Assembly (NCBI GenBank): GCA_002914805.1 | Contig: JXTB01000092.1 | Span: forward strand, 771,953-835,952 | Direction of reading: 5' to 3' | From: Parasponia andersonii | Taxonomy: Eukaryota > Streptophyta > Magnoliopsida > Rosales > Cannabaceae | DNA length: 64,000 nucleotides | Shown here: piece after piece, positions 1 through 9,900 of the stretch | Numbering within the stretch: the first letter of the stretch is position 1 | Layout of the letters: the number at the start of each line of letters is the position of its first letter | Translations under genes and position numbers: made by a program | The notes under the pieces: generated by a model | The model's input: the letters and a program-made list of their open reading frames with translations, nothing else | Database searches by the model: none | Told to the model about the DNA's origin: nothing

Positions 1-1608
1 AGAAGCTTACATTAGCCAGCATCCTCATTGCAGATCCAAAAGCGACATTGGCAGAACGTCGCTTCATTCGCTCCCAACCTTCTTCAGATGTAAAGCGGTC
101 GATAAAGGCTGCACTCATACCAGCCTTCTCTGGTAGTTGGTTAAGGAGTGCGAAGAGCTCGTCGCCTTTATCTGCCAAGTTCGGTTCTGAAAAAGTGGCA
201 TCCTCGGTAGGAGGTTCGGGAGTGCTCGCTGGCTGAGACGATTGTGGAGGGGGCGAGCTCGCTGGGACGTCCTCGAAGGCAACTTTTCTCTTCTTCGAGT
301 AGTCGACCTTCTCCTTCCCTTTCGATGGCAGAGTACTCTCGGGTGTTCTGGTTTTTGCCATTGACCCGAGAGTTGATGGAGGTGCTCGCAGACCACTACC
401 AATAACCATCTCTGTACAAAATATGTTAGTAAGCGAGGAAACATGATAGAAAGGTAATTAGAATGAGCGTGTGATTACCTTCTTCTTGTGGAGCTGGTTG
501 AGGAACTGGTGGGGACACGGTCTCTGGAGATGAAGGCTCTGAGCAAGGTTGTGTGGCCGGTGCCTTTCTTTTTCTGACCCTAGAGGATGAGGCACCTAAG
601 TCCGTCTTCTTCCTCGGCTTCTTCTTCGAGCTCGATGGCCTGGAAGAGAGAACTGGGGGGTCGGGGAACGCGGCACCCTTTGGAATCAGACCGCAAGCGA
701 CCAGGTTCTTCGATGTGCCTAGAACCTTCCAGTTAAATTCTTCAACTGGAAGCTCGTTGATCTTACATACTCTTGTGAGCTGATCACTGGAGAGTCCGGG
801 TCGATCCCTATTATCTGCGATGACATTGGAAATGCGATCAGTATGAGAATAAATATATAAACAAGGTAATAAATTGGAAGACTACCTACCGGGATTTTGA
901 AATAAGCTGTTAGCTGCATAGTCAAAATGGAAAAATGGATTTTTTTCATTTTTCCATGTTGTTACGAACCCCGTAGATCGTTTTTATTGCTTGATTCGAC
1001 CACTTGCTCGCATAGAAGAAGCCGAGATCTGACGGATTTGACTTTACTTGGTAGTTCCAAGCAAATTCTTCAGGTGTAGGGGTTTCTAAACCTAGTTTAT
1101 GATACAGAATATACAAACCTACCATATATCTATAAGTATTAGAGGTCAATTGAAAAGGGACGACCCCATAGTAATCAATGATTGATTTTATATACGGATA
1201 GAGGGGGAGATGCACGCCACATTTAAGGACTGCCTCAGAAAAGGAAGCGAGTCCATGAGAGGGTGTGTGTGGACGGTTAAATTCCATTGGTAGACGAAGG
1301 GGGATGGTGATCTTGTAGCTGCTTGCAATTTTTTCGAGTTTGTTCGACGTGCAGCTCGTTCGAATGTTGGTACATGACCAGTTCCCCTCTACGTACTAGT
1401 AGCCAGAAGAAAATACGGGAGCATCCCTTATGTGTCTGGGCCATTGATCCTGGGGAAGATCGCCTATTCGAGGACTACTTTGTCTTGTCCCTGTTATTTC
1501 TATCTCGGATTCGGGCTCGAAATAATCCTCAAGGTTAATAGAGCTAACACTTGAGTTAGATTCCCCAGAAAAGGCATTTCCTTCTCTAAATTCCTCACTA
1601 CTAGACAT
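1..1608 (-). pseudogene. Antisense extra ORF of the LTR element (PF04195-like, 'putative gypsy type transposon'), degraded and partial
   Basis: Reading the minus strand from an ATG at 1608, one frame runs to about 949 and is interrupted by a single TAG after the peptide ...FSSGY (near 1396-1398). The frame resumes with an LPLYPYIKSIIDYYGVVP / YMVGLYILYHKLGLETP / EEFAWNY pattern typical of PF04195 proteins. After a probable intron the frame continues at about 820-479 (...ELPVEEFNWKVLGTSKN, then a Ser/Lys/Pro-rich linker). After a second probable intron it continues from about 405 to base 1 (Pro/Ser-rich linker, then DELFALLNQLPEKAG). It therefore looks like a spliced multi-exon antisense gene, C-terminally cut by the window. 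The premature stop suggests it is dead unless it is read through. Its function is not established. Exon edges are approximate. Confidence 0.6.
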
Positions 1609-1722
1609 CTGAAAAGAAATACGCAGGGACTTAGATATTGAGGATTTCCACTATGCTAGCATTCTGGGTATTCATCCTAAAATTGCACTAAACAAGCAAG
1701 CTTATTCCTAAATAGTCTACGT

Positions 1723-1823
1723 GTTCATCAGAAAGTGTTCGAGCAGTTCATCAGAAAGTGTTCGAGCAGTTCATCAGAAAGTGTTCGAGCAGTTCATCAG
1801 AAAGTGTTCGAGCAGTTCATCAG
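1723..1823. repeat. 23-bp tandem repeat, four full copies plus a partial one
   Basis: The unit starting GTTCATCAGAAAGTGTTCGA is 23 bp and is repeated without visible change at 1723, 1746, 1769 and 1792, followed by a partial copy GTTCATCAG at 1815. It lies inside the LTR element, just upstream (in the antisense sense) of the antisense ORF, between that ORF and the 3' LTR. It is a simple head-to-tail array with no spacers. A regulatory role for the antisense transcript is possible but nothing in the sequence proves it. Confidence 0.95.
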
Positions 1824-2548
1824 TAAATGAACAATCAGATCAGTGAGAATAAAATAGGGTATCAGACCCTAGAAATTCTTTTTATAGGATCATTTCTAAG
1901 TGATATCTAGTAATTCTACCCTTACAGACTGAAAAAGGGGGAGTATAAAAAAAAAATCTCGTTTCACTTCAGTGAAATGAGCTTATTCCCAAATATTGAA
2001 GTTATTTTCAAGAATAGAAGAAATAAGAGAAGACATACTGACCTTTCTTCAGAAGAGGAAAGTTTGAGTCGATTCGACACTTCGTTGGAGAAGAAGCTTG
2101 ATTGGAGCGAGCCGGAAGATAAAATGGCGCTAGGGTTCTTTGGGATTTCTGATGTTTTCTGAGATAGAAACAGTAAAATGAAAAGAGGATGGGATGGTTT
2201 CTGATATTTATAACCCAGGTACCGTTAAATCACAGCCGTAGATCAGAGAGTTTGAATTTTAAATCTAAAGGCTGAGGATTGCGCGGGATTTGATTCTATC
2301 CGAAAAGTCAGGATTGTTTAAAATTTGAAAAGATTTGGTTTTAAAAAGTGACGGTTGATATCATTAGACTTCCTCAAATTTCGCTCTTAGCTACACGTGT
2401 TCCGTTCTGACAGAGAAAAAGATACGCGTGATCTTGAGAGATGAGATTTGGAATCTGGCGGATCTTTGACTATTTAGACCTCAAGTTATGACATCACATG
2501 TTTAAGGTCGCACGGTAATTGGAAGCTCCATTTTGTCCTAAAGAACTA

Positions 2549-2566
2549 ATGGAGCTAGGGGGCAAT
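2549..2566 (+). other. Polypurine tract upstream of the 3' LTR
   Basis: The purine-rich run AATGGAGCTAGGGGGCAA ends two bases before the TGTTG terminus of the LTR. This is the expected position and composition of the plus-strand primer of an LTR retrotransposon, and it sets the element's orientation. Confidence 0.7.
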
Positions 2567-3498
2567 TGTTGTACGGTCTAAAATCCTAAGGTCGCATAAG
2601 GGTTATATGCGACCTCCTCTGTAAAGGTTATATGCGACCTCCTCCGTGATGGTTATATGCGACCTCTTCCACAGGTTTTGTGCGACCTTCCACGTGCAGT
2701 TTGCCTTGTCAAACAGGAAACCTACAATAAGAGGGAAACAAGTAAATGCTATGAAAGAAACCTACAAGAAAAGGGAAACTGAAGTCTCCTATTTATGATC
2801 AACTAGTTATCCGTTTTGAATAGTTATCCAATTATATTGTTANTCCTAAGGTTGCATAAGGGTTATATGCGACCTCCTCCGTGAGGGATATATGCGACCT
2901 CCTCCGTGATGGTTATATGCGACCTCTTCCACAGGTTTTGTGCGACTTTCTCCGTGCAGTTTGCCTTGTCAAACAGGAAACCTACAAGAAGAGGGAAACA
3001 AGTAAATGCTATGAAGGAAACCTACAAGAAGAGAGAAACAAGTAAATGCTATGAAAGAAACCTACAAGGAAAGGGAAACAGAAGTCTCCTATTTGTGATC
3101 AATTAGTTATCCGTTTTGAATGGTTATCCAATTACGTTATCCAATTGTATAGTTACCCGTTTATACAATTAGGATCCTAGGGACATAAGGTTACGTTTAC
3201 CTATATAAAGGGGACTCAATGTTCCGAAGAGTATTCCAAGTTTGGAGTATGCCAAGTTTTGGGTATTCCGAGTCTTAAGTATTTCAATTGCTCCAATTTT
3301 TTCCAATCTTCAGAGGAGACGTTATAACCTTGAGTATTCATAAAATAATAGAAAAACAGTGGACGTAGGCTCATCTTTTTCGGGACTGAACCACTATAAA
3401 ATTCTCTCTTCTTATTTGCTTTGATTATTGATTCAATTCACACAAGCCACATCTCTTGATTTTTTCTAAAATTATTGTTGATAAAACCTCCATCAACA
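2567..3498 (+). repeat. 3' LTR, about 932 bp, TGTTG...CAACA termini
   Basis: The LTR has matching inverted ends TGTTG and CAACA and a TATA box (CTATATAAAG at 3201-3210). Its 3' half aligns base for base over long stretches with the minus strand of 35369-35903. Internally it holds a direct duplication of about 260 bp, starting at 2584 and again at 2844. Each copy begins with a run of GGTTATATGCGACCTC repeats, followed by AAACCTACAA / GGGAAACAAGTAAATGC repeats. A single N at 2843 falls exactly at the start of the second copy, so copy number here may be an assembly artefact. The second LTR in this window carries only one copy of the part it retains. Confidence 0.85.
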
Positions 3499-3607
3499 TA
3501 TATATATCTACCAGTGCTTCTCATTCACCACTTTTCATTCTAAACGGAATGAGAAATGAAGTTTAAATACATATATACGTGCATACATATATATGTATAA
3601 AATATGC

Positions 3608-3697
3608 ATGGGAAAATGGAGTGTTTAGCCTTTTTTTTTTTTTTAGTTATTGATGGGAAAATGGAGTGTTTAGCCCTTTTTTTTTTTTAGTTATTGA
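3608..3697. repeat. 45-bp tandem duplication
   Basis: ATGGGAAAATGGAGTGTTTA followed by GCC, a T run and AGTTATTG occurs at 3608 and again at 3653. The two copies differ only in the length of the T tract and one C. This is a recent-looking local duplication in the spacer between the retrotransposon LTR and HYPK. Confidence 0.85.
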
Positions 3698-3698
3698 T

Positions 3699-4116
3699 TT
3701 GTGTAATTTCAAGAAGTTTCTTCCGCTTTACTAGTAATCGATCATTTGTCCTAAAAAACAAAATATTCTAATTACAGAAGTTACTATGCTTTATTCTTGT
3801 ACATAATAATTCAAATGATTCACCTTGTAAGAAATGGATATACTTATACGAAATACTTATATCTATATGGACGATGGTAATGATCCTAACTATTAATTCA
3901 AACTTTTAATATTAACACATGTATTAATTGGTGTAACCACAAATAAATTTAATAGCAATGGTGAAAATTTACATATCACATAAATCAATGTTTAAAAAAT
4001 TAGGATAATAGTTGAGATCCTAGCATTATTTATATACCAAATTAAAATAAACAAAAAAGAGAAAAACATATTTTCGTAAATCTTTTCAATTTTTCATGAA
4101 ATGGTTTGTTTGGGAT
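3699..4116. other. AT-rich spacer upstream of HYPK
   Basis: About 420 bases of AT-rich DNA with no convincing coding frame, RNA gene or repeat that I can recognise. Confidence 0.6.
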
Positions 4117-4222
4117 TGGGCCACTCAGTTGTAACTGTGGCCCAATCAAACAAGATTGGGCCTACTAAATATCAGTCTCACTGAGCCTTATATCGGGCCC
4201 ATTAAGGACCAAGTTATGGGCC
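4117..4222 (+). promoter_or_regulatory. Cluster of five site II (TGGGCC/GGCCCA) elements in the HYPK promoter
   Basis: TGGGCC occurs at 4117-4122, 4157-4162 and 4217-4222, and its complement GGCCCA at 4139-4144 and 4196-4201. That is five copies within 106 bases, ending about 150 bases before the HYPK ATG. Site II elements are known binding sites for TCP factors in promoters of plant ribosomal, mitochondrial and growth-linked genes. This fits a gene whose product acts at the ribosome. The motifs are seen directly; the regulatory role is inferred. Confidence 0.7.
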
Positions 4223-4368
4223 TTCAAAAGCCTGATAATTAAATAATTTCCTAGGGCTAGTTTCGTTCTCTTTCCTCTTCATCATCTACCTCTACCTGTG
4301 GCCTCTGCTTTGGAAAATTGAATTGAAAGTAAAGAGCAGAGAGCTAAGAAGTAAAGGGGACACCGAAA

Positions 4369-5791
4369 ATGGAAGGAACCGCAGACGATGGAGGGATTGA
4401 GAGAGTGGTCGACTCTAAGGACCTTCAACAACAGAGTAAAGCATTTGACAAGCTCACTGACCGAGTCGAGGATCGCCAACTCGACTCAACTCGTGTTCAA
4501 GAGGTACCATGGCATAAATAAATATTATTAACATTATTAATTCGAAAATTCAAGCAAAAGGGTACACTGATTACATTCTGATAAATTCTGGGCTTTTCTT
4601 TTTTTTTTTTTTTTTTAAAAAAAATTTTATGGTTTTTGTTGGGGTTCGATGTGGTAGGCCATGGCGTCCATTGCTTCCTCCGCTGAAGCTGATAGGAATG
4701 CTTTGAGGATGAGGTACAATCCCTTTTTCAGCTTTTGTTTTTTCGGGTTAGGATTTCAGCTTCAATGGAACTTAGTGGTTTTTTTTTTTGGTGTCAAAAT
4801 GTCGACTTTGGACTTAAAGAGTTACAGATTCTCATTTTTTCAATGTGGTTATTGTTGTGTATTTGTTTATTATAATTTAATTCAAGCTATATAGGCTGGT
4901 GGGTAGTAGGAGATAATGCAGTTTTTGGCATAGGTCATGATAGCTTTACGCAGTGTACTTCAGTTAGTGTTATCATTTTGTTTTGTGGTTGTACATGAGT
5001 TACTTTTACTTCCAAGCCAAAGCAGATTATGATGAAAAGAGCGAGTCTTAACTCCCATGTATTGATTATGATGATAGATGTAGCTATCATGTATTTTTTT
5101 GAGCATTCCAATGTGTAATTGGCACTCCTGGATTTATTTAAGTCTTGTGGTTTCGATAAGATGGAGTTATCCCCGACTATGTCTAGCAGCATTCTCATCA
5201 TGTGCAATTTCCTTCTTTATCCGAACTTGATATTTGTTTGCTTCACATCTCGAAATGGACACAAATCTGTCTTTCTCGTGTAAAAACTTGTCATTATTGA
5301 GAAGCTAACTTGGCTTTGTAATAAGCTATGTTGCATGTTATGATGTGCAATGCGATGAGCACCTGTGGCGCATAGCTCAATACTGTAATTAAAGTAATAG
5401 AACTGTGGGAGCTACCACAAAATTTGTGGGTTCCACACATCTGCTAGTGTGCGGTGAATTCTTTGGCATGTTTCATGTTTTGATAGACGTGCTGTTTCCG
5501 CTCCCTAACATGATTTTACGTGTGTGTATTTCTTTCAGGGAGAAAGAATTGGCTGCTGTTAAGATAAATGCAGCTGATGTGGACATAATTGCAAATGAAT
5601 TAGAGGTGAGTTTCTTCATATCTTTTCATGTCCTAAACAGATACACTTTTTTGTGTTTATTTCTTGTAATGTAATGCTTGCTGGGATTGTCTTCTTTTGA
5701 TTTGTAACAGTTGGACAAGAAGGTTGCTGAGAGAACCTTACGGGAACACAAAGGCGATGCTGTTGCTGCTATTCGACACTTGCTTCACTAG
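4369..5791 (+). CDS. HYPK: HYPK homologue (Huntingtin-interacting protein K-like; NatA-associated NAC/UBA protein)
   Basis: Four exons, 4369-4503, 4658-4713, 5539-5605 and 5711-5791, join in frame to 112 residues with GT-AG introns. The N-terminal half is charged and probably disordered (MEGTADDGG...). It is followed by a helix with AMASIASSAEADRNALRMRE. A C-terminal UBA-like helical domain carries KINAADVDIIANELELDKK and REHKGDAVAAIRHLLH, the signature shared by HYPK and the UBA part of NAC alpha. In this family HYPK binds the NatA N-terminal acetyltransferase (NAA10/NAA15) at the ribosome and modulates N-terminal acetylation. The length matches plant HYPK (about 110-115 residues). The start is the first ATG, in GAAAATGG context. 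The downstream neighbour is convergent. In Arabidopsis the homologue (At3g06610) also neighbours PAS-domain RAF kinases. Confidence 0.92.
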
Positions 5792-6930
5792 GAGAAACAT
5801 ATGGCTTGCAGCGTACAAACCAAGAATGATTACAACCTATTGTTTTATCGAGGATTAAACGAGTCTTGTTTCATTAGACCTTGGGTCGATGCAAGTGAAA
5901 CACAGACGTCCTTTTGTTCTGATTGATATGTCTATCCTTTAGAGATTTGAAAGACGTGACTATCTTAATGTGAGTCACACCATAAGTTTCATGCCGCATA
6001 AAAATTATTTCCATACATGCCTTTCGAGTGTTGAATGATGATTTGTAAGGCTGTAAACTATTAGTTAACCTTAGATTTTAAAACAGTAAGATGGACTTGG
6101 TTTTGGAATCCGTTTGTACAGGATGCCGCCAAACTTAATCCACTTTATTCGTTTTTCTGTCTCTATTGGGCAAACACATCGAACCAAGTCATTCAATAGA
6201 GTTTTTGGGAAGACGATGACATAACTGTCTAGTCTACTTAACCCAGTCAAAGATTTGATGACGTTGTTACATTCGGCAACAGGTTAAATCATCAATTCTT
6301 GGCTGACTAAGTATTGCACATGCAAATTGCCTTTATAGGTGATGGAAAATGGACCCAGCACTAGCCCAAGCAAATGGGATATTTCGTCTAAAAAATGTTT
6401 TAAAAGGAAAATTTCAATCACAACTACACATGAATGAATGCTATGGATTCGGTTCATCACTTCATACATTTGATCTAAAATTGTCGACTATTCTCTTTTT
6501 CTCCTTTTGTACATGTTTTACCTAAGTGGTCCTGCCAATTCTCCCAATACAAATCATAGAAAAGGTGACATGTGATCCATACCAATATTACTCCCAAATA
6601 ACACCACCAATAACCTACTTTGAAGAATATTTTTTTAATGATGTCAAGTGGAAAAAACAACCATCACACAAACCAACCAACCCAACCCAATCACTGTCCT
6701 AGTTAGGCAGCTCACATGAATGGCAACCACTCTTCCTCCTTTTCTGCTTTTCCTTTCCCTTTTCTTGTCTGCCAAGTGCCAAACGGTCAGCCAGAATCGG
6801 AGTTCCAACTTCGCTCCAATACCTACCACAAGATGTTTTGTGGCTAAATGAATGGCTACCATCTCCTAAACAGCCAAGGGGCGGATATCTGCCTAGAAAA
6901 GAGGCTGACCACAAAAAAGCTCAGGTGGGT
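5792..6930. other. Convergent intergenic space (3' ends of HYPK and the RAF-like kinase)
   Basis: Both flanking genes end into this spacer. It should hold both 3' untranslated regions. I see no additional gene, array or transposon signature in it. Confidence 0.6.
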
Positions 6931-9900
6931 CTACAGTTCCTTTTGGGTGCTATCTCCAGATGCAGAACTTGCTGCCTGGAACTGAAGGGCATACTGTCTC
7001 TGCAGCTCCCTGAGCCTCTCAAGCAGTTCTTGGAATGTTGGACGGTGTGCTGGATCACTGGTTTTGATCATTTAGTGGGAGGAAATGTAAGTCATTTTCC
7101 AGGAAACTATACACATTGTAAGAACTGAATTCCAAACTCGGACAGTCAGTGGTGAAATTTATCAATAGTGTTTTAACCGATCCAAAATTCCCTCAAGGGT
7201 TGCGGTTGCATTGCTATACTGGAGTGCATGCTCAACAGTAAATTTATACAAGTAGGAAAAAAAAAAAAAACAAAAAACAATAACAACAACAACATAATAG
7301 AGAAGAAAAGAGGTTTATACCTATGCCAGCAGCTTTCAATTATAGAAACCCATTGTGGATCCACATCTTTTGGAATCTCCAGCCTTTGGTTTATGAACCC
7401 CACAGCACCGATTACCTGCAAGTGTCCAAATACAATGTTCATATATGTACTAATGGACAAAAGTTTTGTGCTGCTTAGTAAACAACATTCCAGGCTATTA
7501 CCCTTCTTAAAAGCATAAAGATAAGGGACCGATTACTCATTTTATTTGTTGCTTACAAGCAACAAGTATATCTACTTCGTAATGAAAACGAAATTCATTT
7601 GACTGATATATACTATTGAATCCACGCTGTCTCTCGAGTAATACATCCTGATGTATTTTACAAAACCCCACCTGCATTGAGTTAAGATTATCCCAAGGAA
7701 TCTTCTCGGTAGCAAGCTCCCAGAGTATCACTCCAAAGCTGTATACATCAGACCTAAATGTTTCCAGCAGAAATGCAGATATAAGTAACAGGGGGGAAAT
7801 AACAGTTGAACATAAAGATTCAGCATCAAGATTGATGTTATCCCTGACTAGGTAAGAACATACTTCTCATCTGAGGGTTCATTACGAAGAACTTCTGGTG
7901 CCATCCATTGAGGCTACAAAAGAGAAATATGATAAAATTTTAAGTGAGAACTGCCTCATAAGATCAAATAAAAAGAAGAGGATACCATGTTTTCCAAAGT
8001 ACCGTTCCCTTCCCAGTCTTCGTTGTGAGATAGGTTTCATGCTTAAGACGTGAAAGACCAAAATCACCAACCTATTTCCAGCGAAAATTTATAAGCTTTT
8101 TAGTTCCTCAAGACCCTTGAAAGTAGTGGGAAATAATCTCAAATACAAATAGGAAAGCTTACTTTGACAGTCCAGTTCCTATCTACAAGAAGATTCGAAG
8201 ACTTTAAATCTCGATGAATGATAGGTGGATTGCAATGATGAAGATAATTCATGCCCCGTGCCTGTGGAATGATAAGTAGCAATTAGTATATCGATACAGA
8301 TACTAGAAGTGATGTGACTCTCAATTTCACCCAAAACTGAAAAAGGTAGGAATGAGACGAATGCATAAGATCTAAAATAGATTCAAATATGAAGAATGAT
8401 ATAAAGAAAATGCACGTATGAAACATCTTTACATAACGCGCCATAGATTATCAACACTCACTATATCCAATGCCATATGAACACGCCTTCTCCATTCTAA
8501 TTTTGTGGTGTTCCTCTGTAGTAATCGAAACAAGCTTCCACTGCAGTAACAGGATATGAATATGAGCAACCACAATCCCAGGAAGTCTCAAAACACTCTT
8601 ATATGAGAATTTGATTTCAAATGAGGTATCTTTATCTAAGTCAAATAAATCACAGAGATCGTGTAGAGAGTAAACAGGTGACATTAAGAACACACCGAGG
8701 AAGGAACTCTGTCACAATGCAAAGCCGTTCAGGTGAAGTCACGGCTCCCATAAACAGCAGTACATTCGGATGTCGAAGTCTTTTCATAAGAGATACCTTA
8801 ATGGGAGGAAAAACACAAGGAACTAATAAGATTTAAGAAAAATATAGTTAGGAGAGGGAAAAAAAAGTGAAAGCATGAAATTAGTTTTACCGGTAAAATG
8901 AGTATAAAGATACACACACATATATCAAGAGGAAACACACTAATGCTTCAGTTATAGGGTTCAGACTGTAAAAATCAAATCTTATAGCCAAGAAACCTTA
9001 TTGGTAAGTCTTGGTCTTTGCTTGACATTATTAATTCTCAAGGTTGCAAAGTCAATTAGAAGTTTGTGACAGGACCTCTAACTCCACAGATACTGGTCTA
9101 AGAAGAACATAGACATTCCAATTTGGAATTTTGGAAATGCATAAGAACTGAAAACAGTGAACAACTGCGTACTCCTAGGTTCAAGAAAAGCCTGACCATT
9201 CCTGTTCGGTACTTCTTTTGGAAATACATAAGCAACTGAAATAATAAAACAAGAACAACTAAGAAGCATACCTCTTGTCTGAACGAAAGTATCACATCAT
9301 CTGAATATTCTTGCTTGGAGAATACCTTGATTGCAACATCCTGCCACAGAAAGCTCTTATTCTCATGCCTTAAAGAGTTACAAAAATAGAGTATCTTTCG
9401 AGCAAGATATCTTTCGAGCCTTTCTGACTTCCATCTAAACTAGAGATAGTTAAAACTGAAGAAAGATCTCAACAAATTCTATTCATCATTCCACAGGTCA
9501 ATAAACAGTTGTCTAAATATAATGTGAAGTTGCAAAATACACACATGTGATATTTGAGACATTTTATCCAATATTCTGCAGAACATATAGGCATTGCTAA
9601 CTTCCTTCTAGCCATACACCTATGGAGTTCTGTTTAGATATTACTCTAACCAGACATCATCACTTCAATTACTCATCCTAAATAGGTGTAAGGTATTTGG
9701 GTTTATATGGATTCCTCTTTTTCTTTTTTAACAGCACATATGCTTTAATATCAGTTAAACCAAGGAAAGAGAAAAAGAACATACTGATCCATACCACAGG
9801 CCATGATAAACAGTCCCACATGAACCTGCAGAGTGCAAGAGAACAGAAATTATGCACATATGATATGTAATATGAACTACGCAAAGTATCACACAAAAAA

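Larger units (their letters stand above)
1..3498 (+). mobile_element. 3' portion of a Ty3/gypsy-type LTR retrotransposon (Tat-like architecture), cut by the window edge
   Basis: The right end is an LTR (2567-3498) preceded by a purine-rich tract at about 2549-2564, so this is the 3' end of an element oriented on the plus strand. The internal part carries a coding region on the opposite strand (1608 to the window edge) whose protein resembles the 'putative gypsy type transposon' family (Pfam PF04195). Antisense extra ORFs just upstream of the 3' LTR are known from Tat-lineage Ty3/gypsy elements of plants, so I infer that lineage. No gag or pol sequence is visible here; it would lie to the left of the window. 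A relative of this LTR occurs inverted at 35369-35903. The lineage call is inference; the LTR and antisense ORF are seen directly. Confidence 0.75.

Noticed and set aside
1723..1823. Direct repeats that could suggest a CRISPR-like array
   Set aside because: The units are head-to-tail without spacers and lie in plant retrotransposon DNA; this is a minisatellite.
1977..2162. Plus-strand frame MSLFPNIEVIFKNRRNKRRH... as a gene
   Set aside because: It is short, has no family resemblance and lies in the noncoding part of the LTR element between the antisense ORF and the LTR.
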